Source: Thiothrix subterranea (GTDB taxonomy: Bacteria; Pseudomonadota; Gammaproteobacteria; Thiotrichales; Thiotrichaceae). From it: a stretch of 64,000 bases of DNA. Location: NCBI RefSeq assembly GCF_016772315.1, contig NZ_CP053482.1, positions 1,984,001-2,048,000 on the forward strand. Reading direction: 5' to 3'. Both the position numbers and the translations under genes were made by a program. Shown piece by piece: positions 17,381 through 25,058 of this stretch. The notes beneath the pieces were generated by a model. It ran no database searches. It had not been told where the DNA came from and saw only the letters and a program-made list of their open reading frames with translations. How positions within the stretch are numbered: position 1 is the first letter of the stretch; each line of letters begins with the position of its first letter.

Positions 17381-20281
17381 TTACTTACCCCCTTTGAACA
17401 TGTTCTTGAATTTGCCAGAACCACCCACGAAGGTCAGCCACTTGCCCACAGGCTTTGCCATGCCGGGGTAACGCGGCTGAGTCGGGAATTGCGGGAAAGT
17501 CGAACCTTGGTCTTTCTTATCCGCTTTGTAGACTTTGACGCGCACATCAAACCACGCCGCCTGTCCGGTGATCGGGTCGGAATTGGAGATATGTTCACCT
17601 TCCGCCTGATTGGGCAGCTCTTCGCCGATAATGTGATTCAGCAAAAAACCACGGGTGCATTCGTTGGCATCTTTTTCCAAACCCCACGCGCCAGAGGCTT
17701 TACCAATCGCGTTCCAGGTCCACACCGTGTTTGGCTCGACCGATTGCGAGTAACGCGCTTCGCAACGCACCCGCCCGTGGGTGGATTCCACCCAAATCCA
17801 ATCGCCGTCTTCAAAGCCGTACTTTTCGCCGACGCTGGGGTGCATGTGCAAATAGTTGTGCGCGTGAATCTGGCGCAACCACGCATTCTGCGAATCCCAC
17901 GAGTGATACATCGCCATCGGACGCTGCGTCAACGCACTCAGCGGGAAGTCTTGCTTATTGATCATCTCGTTTTCGAGCGGCTCGTGGTAAAACGGCAGCG
18001 CATCGAAGAAACGTTCCACCCGTTTACGCAAACGTTCCGGCGGCTGTTTGCCGTGCGAAATGCCTTGCGCGGCACGGCGGAATTTGTGCAGCACCTCGGA
18101 ATACAGGTGAATATTGATCGGTTCAGCGTGGCGTACCATGCCGTTCTCTTTCGCCCATTGCAGGTAGCCTGCATTCCAGTTCCGCATGTACTGGTACGAC
18201 TTCGGCATCACGGTATGGTGCATACAATTGTTCTTGGCGTACTGTTCCCACTGATTCGGGTTCGGTTCGCCGCGCATGGTCTTTTGACCGTTTTGCCCAC
18301 GCCAGCCGCTCAAGAAACCAATGCCAGAGCCGGGTGCAGTTTCAAAATTGACAATGAAATCGGGGTAATCTTTGAACTTACGCTTGCCCTTCGCATCGGT
18401 AAACGCGGGGAAGCCTAAGCGTGAACCCAGCTCAATCAACACTTCCTGGAACGGCTTGCACTGCCCAGTCGGTGGCAAAATCGGAATCCGCACGGAGTCG
18501 ACTGGGCCGTCGTATTCAGAAATCGGACGATCCAACATCGACATGACATCGTAGCGTTCCAGATACGTGGTATCCGGCAAAATCAAATCGGCAAACGCGG
18601 TCATTTCCGAATGGAACGCATCGCACACCACGAGGAACGGGATTTTGTACTCGCCGTTCTCATCCTTGTCCTTGAGCATGTCGCGGACTTCGGTGGTGTT
18701 CATCGACGAGTTCCATGCCATATTCGCCATGAAAATCAGCAAGGTATCGAGCTTGTACGGGTCGCCGCGCCAGGCGTTGGTAATAACGTTGTGCATCAAA
18801 CCGTGAACGGAGAGCGGGTATTCCCACGAGAAACCCTTGTCGATCCGCACCGGCTCGCCCTTGTCATCGACGAATAAATCATCCGGGTCAGCAGGCCAGC
18901 CCAACGGCATCCCATCCAGCGGGGTATTCGGCTTCACTGCATCCGGCGATGTACCTGTTTTCGGGCAAGGCGGAATCGGGCGCGGATACGGCGCTTTGTG
19001 ACGGAAACCACCGGGGCGGTCAATCGTGCCCAACAAGGACATCAGAATGCTGAGGGCGCGAATGCTTTGGAAACCGTTGGAATGCGCCGCCAAGCCGCGC
19101 ATCGCATGGAATGCGACCGGATTGCCGGTAACGTGATCGTGCTCATTGCCCCACACGTCTGTCCACGAAATCGGCAATTCGATTTTCTGGTCACGCGCCG
19201 TAATGCCCATCTCATGCGCCAAGCGCTTGATGGTCGCCGCCGGAATGCCGGTAATGTCTTCCGCCCATTCAGCGGTATAACTTTCGACCCGTTCGCGCAG
19301 CAATTGGAACGCGGGCTTAACCGGCGTGCCGTCTTTCAGCTTGAATTCGCCGGTCAAAAACGGGTCAGCGCCGGGGGTATGCGTCGAAATCGGCTTGTTC
19401 AGGTCACGATCCCACCACAGCTTGTTTTGCGGGTCGAAGCAGCCTTCTTCGGGCGGTACTTCAAAACGCAAGAACATGCCGTATTCGCGGTTTTTCGGGT
19501 CAAGGTTGACCAGTTCGGGGCCGTTGGTGTAATTCACCACGAACTCGCGGTCGTATAAACCTTGCTCGATAATTTCGCGGGTAATCGCTAACAGCAATGC
19601 GCCGTCGGTGCCGGGGCGGATCGGAATCCACTCATCCGCCACCGCCGCGTAGCCCGTGCGCACCGGGTTGATCGCAATCATGCGTCCACCATTGCGTTTG
19701 AACTCTGCCAGCTCGATTTTCAGCGGATTGGAATGGTGGTCTTCCGCCGTGCCGATCATCACGAACAATTTGGCGTGGTGCAGGTCGGGGCCACCGAATT
19801 CCCAGAACGAACCGCCGATGGTGTAAATCATGCCTGCCGCCATATTGACGGAGCAGAAACCACCGTGTGCCGCGTAGTTCGGCGTACCGAATTGCTTGGC
19901 GAACAAGCCGGTGAGGGCTTGCATCTGGTCACGTCCGGTGAATAGCCCGAACTTTTTCGGGTCAGTGGCGCGGATGTGGCGCAGGCGGGTTTCGAGGGTA
20001 TCGAAGGCTTCTTCCCACGTAATCGCTTCAAATTGCCCTTCGCCACGGGTCGCGTTGGCTTTGCGGCGCAACGGCGTGGTCAGGCGGGCAGGCGAATACT
20101 GCTTCATAATGCCGGATGAACCCTTGGCACAGATCACGCCCTTATTGAGCGGGTGGTCAGGGTTGCCCTCAATGTATTTCACCTCACCGTTTTTGAGGTG
20201 GACATTGATGCCGCAGCGGCAGGCACACATGTAACAGGTGGTGCTTTTAATTTCGGTTGCTTGGTTTGTTTGGGTAGTCAT
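17381..20281 (-). CDS. soeA: Sulfite dehydrogenase molybdopterin subunit SoeA
   Basis: 966 residues, matching known SoeA of sulfur oxidisers. It oxidises sulfite to sulfate at a bis-MGD molybdenum centre in the cytoplasm. C16, C19, C23 and C51 bind the N-terminal [4Fe-4S] cluster, and there is no Tat signal, unlike DmsA or PhsA. A molybdopterin oxidoreductase core is followed by a C-terminal dinucleotide-binding domain (AMYHSWDSQNAWLRQIHAHN). First gene of soeABC. moaA in the window contributes to the cofactor. Related tetrathionate/thiosulfate reductase-like enzymes are the main alternative. Confidence 0.88.
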   Translation of the reverse strand: MTTQTNQATEIKSTTCYMCACRCGINVHLKNGEVKYIEGNPDHPLNKGVICAKGSSGIMKQYSPARLTTPLRRKANATRGEGQFEAITWEEAFDTLETRLRHIRATDPKKFGLFTGRDQMQALTGLFAKQFGTPNYAAHGGFCSVNMAAGMIYTIGGSFWEFGGPDLHHAKLFVMIGTAEDHHSNPLKIELAEFKRNGGRMIAINPVRTGYAAVADEWIPIRPGTDGALLLAITREIIEQGLYDREFVVNYTNGPELVNLDPKNREYGMFLRFEVPPEEGCFDPQNKLWWDRDLNKPISTHTPGADPFLTGEFKLKDGTPVKPAFQLLRERVESYTAEWAEDITGIPAATIKRLAHEMGITARDQKIELPISWTDVWGNEHDHVTGNPVAFHAMRGLAAHSNGFQSIRALSILMSLLGTIDRPGGFRHKAPYPRPIPPCPKTGTSPDAVKPNTPLDGMPLGWPADPDDLFVDDKGEPVRIDKGFSWEYPLSVHGLMHNVITNAWRGDPYKLDTLLIFMANMAWNSSMNTTEVRDMLKDKDENGEYKIPFLVVCDAFHSEMTAFADLILPDTTYLERYDVMSMLDRPISEYDGPVDSVRIPILPPTGQCKPFQEVLIELGSRLGFPAFTDAKGKRKFKDYPDFIVNFETAPGSGIGFLSGWRGQNGQKTMRGEPNPNQWEQYAKNNCMHHTVMPKSYQYMRNWNAGYLQWAKENGMVRHAEPINIHLYSEVLHKFRRAAQGISHGKQPPERLRKRVERFFDALPFYHEPLENEMINKQDFPLSALTQRPMAMYHSWDSQNAWLRQIHAHNYLHMHPSVGEKYGFEDGDWIWVESTHGRVRCEARYSQSVEPNTVWTWNAIGKASGAWGLEKDANECTRGFLLNHIIGEELPNQAEGEHISNSDPITGQAAWFDVRVKVYKADKKDQGSTFPQFPTQPRYPGMAKPVGKWLTFVGGSGKFKNMFKGGK

Positions 20282-20377
20282 ATCAGTACGTAACTAAATA
20301 AGGAATTACTGAAATACAGCATTACATGGATAGTGCTTGAGATAGGTCAAGGAATCAATAATAAAAATTATCTATAT

Positions 20378-20396
20378 CAATAGAATTTTTCTATTG
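20378..20396. promoter_or_regulatory. Perfect palindrome between soeA and the divergent small gene
   Basis: CAATAGAA (20378-20385) and TTCTATTG (20389-20396) form a perfect 8-3-8 inverted repeat about 97 bases upstream of the soeA start and 67 bases upstream of the gene at 20463. The size and symmetry suit a dimeric regulator controlling one or both divergent genes. CTATTG...GATAG continues just downstream. Which regulator binds is unknown. Confidence 0.5.
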
Positions 20397-20462
20397 CAAG
20401 ATAGAGCAACCCACAAGGGATAGTTGTGCTTTAATCCTAACTATCACAGAGGAGGTAGCACC

Positions 20463-20621
20463 ATGCAAAGAATACGTAACGCAGGCCATTTTTTGGAAAA
20501 AGTAGGGGATTTAGCGGTAGAAGCATTCCACGTTCTGGGTTTGTTCGTGATCGGCGGCACGATTGTGTGGTCGGCGGCGCACGCTTACTTGGTGGATATT
20601 ATGCAGAAGCCGTTCCTTTAA
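20463..20621 (+). CDS. Small single-span membrane protein divergent from soeABC
   Basis: 52 residues starting at ATG 20463 with an excellent GAGGAGGTAGC ribosome site, which is the main reason to believe it. One hydrophobic segment (AFHVLGLFVIGGTIVWSAA, about residues 20-39) is preceded by a charged N-terminus. The last codons (Pro-Phe-Leu-stop) lie inside sequence shared with the second TnpB copy at 62750, so the insertion element supplies the C-terminus. No family is recognised. Divergent placement hints at, but does not prove, a link to sulfite oxidation. Confidence 0.65.
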   Translation: MQRIRNAGHFLEKVGDLAVEAFHVLGLFVIGGTIVWSAAHAYLVDIMQKPFL

Positions 20622-20635
20622 ACTTATACAAACTT
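20620..20635 (+). repeat. IS607 element right terminal inverted repeat
   Basis: AAACTTATACAAACTT. The same AAACTT-N2-ACAAACTT pattern occurs in inverted orientation at the other end (22477-22492). It overlaps the tnpB stop codon, so the last codons of tnpB, the terminal repeat and any guide-RNA 3' end share the same sequence. Confidence 0.6.
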
Positions 20636-21842
20636 AACCAAGGTCAAGTTTGCGGTTAAATTCCTGCTTCATTGGGGCTGGTTTCGTCTTCGGCTTCCGC
20701 CCAAGACCAGCGCCTTCCCCTCCACAGGCAGACACCGTGGAACTCACGGCGTATTTTTCCAAATTATTGGCGGCGTTGATGTCACGGTCATGGACTGCGC
20801 CACATACGGGGCAAGTCCATTCACGTACCGATAGTGGTAGCTTGTTCACTTTATGCCCACAGCCGGGGGCAGAACAGGTCTTGCTGGAGGCAAAGAACCG
20901 ATCAGCCACCACGACCACCGCACCCCGCATTCCCGCCTTGTATTCCAGTTGCCGCCGGAACTCGAAAAACCCCATGTCACTGATGGCACGGGATAAATGG
21001 CGGTTTTTCACCATGCCCGATACGTTTAAGTCTTCAATGCCAATGGTGTGGAAACGGCGGGTTAAATCCGTAGTGAGTTGGTGCAAACTGTCTTGGCGGA
21101 TGTTGGCGATACGTGCGTGAAGTTTTGCCAGTTTTTGTTTTGCCTTGTGGCGGTTGGCACTGCCTTTGACCTTGCGGGACAGGCTGCGTGAGAGCCGTTT
21201 TAGGCGAGAAAGCAAGGCTTTATGCGGCTTTGCCCCAGTCACTTTTGCCCCCGTTGACAGGGTTGCCAGTGCGGATACGCCCAAATCCACACCCACTGCG
21301 CCTTGGTTTTCAGCAGGCGGGAGGTGGTTTGAGGCGGTATCCACGGTGATGCTGGCGAACCACTGGTCAGCGGTGCGGGAAATCGTGGCAGAGAGGATTT
21401 TTCCGGAAAAGCGTAACGTTTCCCGCATCCGCACTAACCCAAGGTTGGGAATGCGGATGCGGCAATCGTCAAGGCTGATCTGGTCGTTGGTGAGGGTGAA
21501 GCTGTCGCGGCTTTTGCCTTTCTTTTTGAATTGCGGGTACTGGGCTCGCCCTGCAAAGAAGTTATTGAAAGCCTGCCCCAATTGGATAATCGCCATTTGC
21601 GGCGCGTTTTTGGTCACTTCCAGCATCCACGGAAATTGCTCTCGTTTGATGGCGTTTAACTGGCGGCGCAAGCCCATTTGGTTGGGTTTGGGCTGGCTGT
21701 TATCGTCTTTCCATGCGGCGTATTGGGTTTGCCATTCTGCCAATGCCCAGTTGTAGGCAAACCGCGCTGTACCGGCTGCTTTCGCCAAGTACGTGGCTTG
21801 CTTATTGCTGGGGTCAAGGCGGATTTTGTGGCTGATGATCAT
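20634..21842 (-). CDS. tnpB: IS607-element TnpB RNA-guided nuclease (OrfB)
   Basis: 402 residues. TnpB proteins are RuvC-type nucleases guided by a right-end RNA and are ancestors of Cas12. The RuvC residues are all present: D186 in GVDLGVSALATL, E270 in GIEDLNVSG and D354 in HDRDINAANN. The zinc ribbon has C323, C328, C344 and C347. It begins within the ATGA overlap with tnpA and its stop lies about 26 bases from the element end. It is a close relative of the copy at 62776-63984. The full length and intact motifs suggest an active enzyme. Confidence 0.93.
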   Translation of the reverse strand: MIISHKIRLDPSNKQATYLAKAAGTARFAYNWALAEWQTQYAAWKDDNSQPKPNQMGLRRQLNAIKREQFPWMLEVTKNAPQMAIIQLGQAFNNFFAGRAQYPQFKKKGKSRDSFTLTNDQISLDDCRIRIPNLGLVRMRETLRFSGKILSATISRTADQWFASITVDTASNHLPPAENQGAVGVDLGVSALATLSTGAKVTGAKPHKALLSRLKRLSRSLSRKVKGSANRHKAKQKLAKLHARIANIRQDSLHQLTTDLTRRFHTIGIEDLNVSGMVKNRHLSRAISDMGFFEFRRQLEYKAGMRGAVVVVADRFFASSKTCSAPGCGHKVNKLPLSVREWTCPVCGAVHDRDINAANNLEKYAVSSTVSACGGEGAGLGRKPKTKPAPMKQEFNRKLDLG

Positions 21843-22459
21843 GCTTGCGATTCTTCCACGGCTTTCTTTACCCCGTCCAGCAGCTTTTTGTTTTTGCGCG
21901 AACGTGAGCCATACAGCCGCGCTGAGAAAACCGTGATGATTTCCAGCACATCGATTGCCAAGTCTTCTTCAAAAGTGGTGTCCTCACCTTTATTCACAAT
22001 GACCACTTCCACCTGTTTGGCTTCACAGATGGAAAACACCAGTTCCGCCCCAAAGCGCAGCAGGCGGTCTTTGTGGGTGATGACTAGCCGCCCGACGTTG
22101 CCGATAAGTATCTCATTCAGCAGGCGTTTCAGCCCTTTTTTGTAGTAGTTCATACCTGAACCAAGGTCGGATATTAGCTCGAATGTCCAACCCTGTTGGG
22201 CGCAATAGAGTTCCAGCACTTGCTTTTGGCGTTCCAAATCGTCTTTTTGGTCGTGGCTAGAAACACGGGCGTAGGCGAGCGTTTTTCTGTCCTGTTTGCG
22301 CAGGTGTGTGGCGGGTTCAATTTGTGAAAGGCGGTAGCGGCGTTGGTTGCCTTGTGTCCGTTCCGGTATCAGTTTGCCGGACTCCTCCCAACGCCGTAAG
22401 GTCGTCGGGCTGATGCCTAACCGTTCTGCTGCTTCGCTGATCGTGATTAACTTATCCAT
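21839..22459 (-). CDS. tnpA: IS607-family serine recombinase TnpA
   Basis: 206 residues. The N-terminal MerR-like HTH (ITISEAAERLGISPTTLRRWEE) binds element ends and is followed by a resolvase-type catalytic domain with nucleophile S67 in YARVSSHDQKDDLERQ and DRLLRFG. The order, DNA-binding domain before catalytic domain, is typical of IS607 and opposite to most serine recombinases. It catalyses excision and integration of the element. The tnpB gene overlaps its stop. Confidence 0.93.
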   Translation of the reverse strand: MDKLITISEAAERLGISPTTLRRWEESGKLIPERTQGNQRRYRLSQIEPATHLRKQDRKTLAYARVSSHDQKDDLERQKQVLELYCAQQGWTFELISDLGSGMNYYKKGLKRLLNEILIGNVGRLVITHKDRLLRFGAELVFSICEAKQVEVVIVNKGEDTTFEEDLAIDVLEIITVFSARLYGSRSRKNKKLLDGVKKAVEESQA

Positions 22460-22476
22460 TTTGGATAGTTTAGTAC

Positions 22477-22492
22477 AAGTTTGTGGAAGTTT
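22477..22492 (-). repeat. IS607 element left terminal inverted repeat
   Basis: On the minus strand this reads AAACTTCCACAAACTT and mirrors the right-end copy at 20620-20635 with two differences. It lies 18 bases upstream of the tnpA start, between tnpA and the truncated HNH gene, consistent with a recombinase binding site at the left end. Confidence 0.6.
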
Positions 22493-22497
22493 CTAGT

Positions 22498-22566
22498 TTA
22501 CTGTTTCAAACCCTTCGCCCGCTCCGCGACCGCAAGCCGCAATATTTTAGAAATGTACTCAGACAT
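22498..22566 (-). pseudogene. HNH endonuclease gene, N-terminal stub cut by the IS607 element
   Basis: An ATG overlapping the stop of the upstream gene opens MSEYISKILRLAVAERAKG and stops after 22 codons. The opening (ISxxLRxxVAERA) is how a family of small HNH endonucleases begins, normally followed by a CEYC zinc motif; here the sequence switches to the insertion element just after VAERA. The same gene pair (133-residue protein then HNH) is common in cyanobacteria and other bacteria as I recall. The remainder of the HNH gene is not found on the far side of the element. Confidence 0.6.
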
Positions 22567-22960
22567 AATCGGGCTGCCGTATACCCAAATCTTGCATGAG
22601 CTTATCCAGCGATACCTGACGCAGTTGTGCCAAAGTCACGAGATGCTGAACACGTTCAACATCAAAATTTTCAATTTTCTCAATAACTTGAAGTAGTTCA
22701 GCATATTCATCTGCGCTTAGCGTATTTGTCCGCTGTTTCTGTGCCAGCAGGTCATAATGGCTTTGCAAGGTGGCGGGAACAGGGCGGTTGATCAGTTGTA
22801 ACAACTTGCTTTCCTGTTCATTCAGGCTGTTGGCTTTGCGTCTGGCACACAGCGCCAGTACCCGTGCAACAAACTGCTCAAGTTCTTCGGTCGGCAGGCT
22901 TTCCACTCCATGTAATAGGTCTTCGGTGGAAACCTGCGAGGTGATTTGTATGGTAGACAT
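22559..22960 (-). CDS. Conserved hypothetical protein, probable partner of an HNH endonuclease
   Basis: 133 residues, charged and Leu-rich, mostly helical in appearance, with no membrane segment (LPTEELEQFVARVLALCARR, NEQESKLLQLINRPVPATLQ). The type occurs widely in cyanobacteria upstream of HNH or other nuclease genes and is antitoxin-like in size and position, but its activity is unknown to me. Its stop overlaps the start of the truncated HNH stub, so it appears to have lost its partner through the IS607 insertion. Confidence 0.7.
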   Translation of the reverse strand: MSTIQITSQVSTEDLLHGVESLPTEELEQFVARVLALCARRKANSLNEQESKLLQLINRPVPATLQSHYDLLAQKQRTNTLSADEYAELLQVIEKIENFDVERVQHLVTLAQLRQVSLDKLMQDLGIRQPDYV

Positions 22961-23147
22961 GGGTGTTTACCTGTTAAGTGATGACATGGTTGGAGTATAT
23001 CAGTTGAGGAGGGAATAGGGATTAGTTACGCCAGAAGCGGACACTTCCAGTAGGCATCTCAGATTATTACGTTAGATCATCAACAACATAGACGAGCGTA
23101 GGCAAATTTGCTATTAGTCTTAAGGTTTACTGTCACGGCGTAACCTC

Positions 23148-23900
23148 ATGACTGAGCCAATTCCTCCCCCAACACCCTGTTCCACGTTATTTGGTGAAAC
23201 CTTCGCGACGCTGACCGAAACCATCACTGATTTGGGTTTCGACGGCGTGCTGTATTCGTTTTACCCCAAGCCCATGTACCTAAGCAAAGACGTGCAACCC
23301 GTGCTGCACTACAGTGACAGTTTCGCCCCGTTCGTCGCCCACTACCTTGAGAACAATTACGGCAACCGTGATTTCGTGCTGCGCTTGGCATTGCAAGACT
23401 GGAAAAAACCGATTGATTGGTGGGAAGAAATTAACGCCGGTCACGTTACCCCCGCCGAACGCGCTGTGACCGAAGATGCCCGCCAAAACTTTGGCATACA
23501 ACACGGTCTTTCTGTCCCCGCATTGCGCGGCACATTTGCAATCGCGGGAATTTCGGTCATCAACAAAGACGCTAACTTGGCGCATTTCCTCAAACTGAAA
23601 AAAACGCACTTGGCACGGCTATTCACCATCGCCAGCGACTATCACGCCTCGGTGATCAATTCCAAAGAGTCATTGCGTTTTTTCATCCAGCCCTTATTGG
23701 AAAGCTTGAATGCCACGCAAAAAACGGTGCTCAAACACGTACTGACGGGCAGACCGATGAAAAGCATTCCGCACACATCGGGTATCACGCCACGCTATGC
23801 GGAAAAAGTATTGGTCGGTATCCGCCAAGAATTCGGCAATATCACCACGCATGAACTCCTGTACATACGCGGCATGGTGAATATGCACGAATATTTATGA
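23148..23900 (+). CDS. LuxR-type regulator with an autoinducer-binding-like domain (LuxR solo)
   Basis: 250 residues. The N-terminal two thirds resemble the autoinducer-binding domain (FDGVLYSF, YLENNYGNRDFVLRL, PIDWWEE, HGLSVPALRG). The strongly conserved Asp-Pro of AHL receptors is Asp-Phe here, so the ligand may not be a classical acyl-homoserine lactone. The C-terminal HTH (LNATQKTVLKHVLTGRPMKSI, YAEKVLVGIRQEFG) is recognisable but divergent. No luxI lies nearby, making it a solo. It is convergent with the sugar dehydrogenase, overlapping by 6 bases. Confidence 0.75.
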   Translation: MTEPIPPPTPCSTLFGETFATLTETITDLGFDGVLYSFYPKPMYLSKDVQPVLHYSDSFAPFVAHYLENNYGNRDFVLRLALQDWKKPIDWWEEINAGHVTPAERAVTEDARQNFGIQHGLSVPALRGTFAIAGISVINKDANLAHFLKLKKTHLARLFTIASDYHASVINSKESLRFFIQPLLESLNATQKTVLKHVLTGRPMKSIPHTSGITPRYAEKVLVGIRQEFGNITTHELLYIRGMVNMHEYL

Positions 23901-25058
23901 ACCCGGCTCCAACCGATACAACGCCCCATCGCTCTCATCCGTCAGCACATACAAATACCCATCCGGCGCTTGCTGAATATCCCGAATCCGCCCGATTTCG
24001 TCTTCCAGCAAACGTTCCTCATCCACATAGCGATTCTCATCCACATAGCGATTCCCATCCAGCGTAACGCGGGAAATCAGTGCAAACTTGAGGGCGCTGA
24101 CCAGCAAATTGCCTTGCCAGCCGGGGTATTTGTCCCCGGTGTAAAACGTCATGCCAGCGGGCGCAATCGAAGGTGTCCAGTACAGTACCGGTTGTTCCAT
24201 GCCCGCCTTTTCGGTTAAGCCAGCGCCGACTTCGCCACCGCCGTATTCTTCGCCGTAAGTGATCACCGGCCAGCCATAGTTTGCGCCCGCGTGCAGAATA
24301 TTGATTTCATCGCCACCTTGCGGGCCGTGTTCGCCCGTCCACACCTGCCCGGTGGTGGGGTGTAACGCAATGCCCTGCACATTTCGATGCCCATAGGTAT
24401 AGATTTCCGGCTGCGCCCCAGCGGTGTTGACGAACGGATTATCCGCCGGAATTCGCCCATCATCGTGCAAGCGAATCACGCTACCCGCATGATTTTCCAA
24501 CATCTGTGAATTGTCACGCTCCCCCCGATCCCCCAGCGTCAGGTAAACGTAACCCGCACGATCAAACGCTATCCGCCCGCCGAAATGCTGCCCGCCAAAC
24601 GATTGTGGCGTCGCGGCAAACAACACCTCAACTTGCGTCAATGCGCCATCCTGATAACGCCCACGCGCCAAATGCGTGCTGTAACCGTCGTCATCTTCAG
24701 CCGCATACGCCAAATATAACCAGCGGTTTTGCGCAAACTGCGGGTGTAACGCCAAGCCCAACAAGCCACCTTGCCCTTGCTCCGCAATCTCAGGCAAACC
24801 GCTCACCGGCTTGGGTAATAAACTGTTGTCCTGAATGCGCCGCAATTTGCCTGCCCGTTCACTGACCAACAGCTCGCCATCGGGCAGAAACACCATGCCC
24901 CACGGATGTTCCAGTTCATCAACTTGTTTAACAGCAGTAACAGCATTCACTGGGAATGCTGTCACCAGCAGTAATGACAGGAAAAACGCAAACGCTAACT
25001 TAACGTTCGCCTTTCGCCGTGTGGTACAAATTTGCATAAGGCGCAAACAAGCGTTCAT
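23895..25058 (-). CDS. PQQ-dependent sugar dehydrogenase (Glu/sorbosone dehydrogenase family)
   Basis: 387 residues. A signal peptide (about residues 18-42) precedes a six-bladed propeller typical of soluble aldose dehydrogenases such as YliI: HPWGMVFLPDGELLVSERAG, GGLLGLALHPQF, HFGGRIAFD, HRNVQGIALHP and GEHGPQGGDEINIL. These periplasmic enzymes oxidise aldose sugars with PQQ. The start ATG 25058 has GAGG upstream and overlaps the preceding rhodanese gene by 59 bases. A 6-residue tandem (RYVDEN/RYVDEE) occurs near the C-terminus. No PQQ synthesis genes are visible. Confidence 0.88.
   Translation of the reverse strand: MNACLRLMQICTTRRKANVKLAFAFFLSLLLVTAFPVNAVTAVKQVDELEHPWGMVFLPDGELLVSERAGKLRRIQDNSLLPKPVSGLPEIAEQGQGGLLGLALHPQFAQNRWLYLAYAAEDDDGYSTHLARGRYQDGALTQVEVLFAATPQSFGGQHFGGRIAFDRAGYVYLTLGDRGERDNSQMLENHAGSVIRLHDDGRIPADNPFVNTAGAQPEIYTYGHRNVQGIALHPTTGQVWTGEHGPQGGDEINILHAGANYGWPVITYGEEYGGGEVGAGLTEKAGMEQPVLYWTPSIAPAGMTFYTGDKYPGWQGNLLVSALKFALISRVTLDGNRYVDENRYVDEERLLEDEIGRIRDIQQAPDGYLYVLTDESDGALYRLEPGS

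Larger units (their letters stand above)
20608..22500 (-). mobile_element. IS607-family insertion sequence (tnpA serine recombinase plus tnpB)
   Basis: The element holds an IS607-type serine recombinase and a TnpB gene overlapping by 4 bases, both on the minus strand. Its right end is fixed by comparison with the second tnpB copy: identity starts at 20608 and 62750. The left end is less certain, placed near the point where the HNH gene is cut (about 22500-22510). Matching terminal repeats lie inside both ends. The flanks do not rejoin into one gene, so a deletion or rearrangement accompanied or followed insertion. Confidence 0.8.

Noticed and set aside
17117-18418. Long open frame of 433 codons on the plus strand across soeA/soeB
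   Set aside because: It is antisense to clearly coding soeA-soeB with strong motifs; the composition is that of a GC-biased shadow frame (Arg/His/Val-rich) and it lacks a ribosome site.
20600-22500. IS200/IS605 element
   Set aside because: The transposase next to tnpB is a serine recombinase with an N-terminal MerR-like HTH, which is IS607, not a Y1 HUH enzyme.
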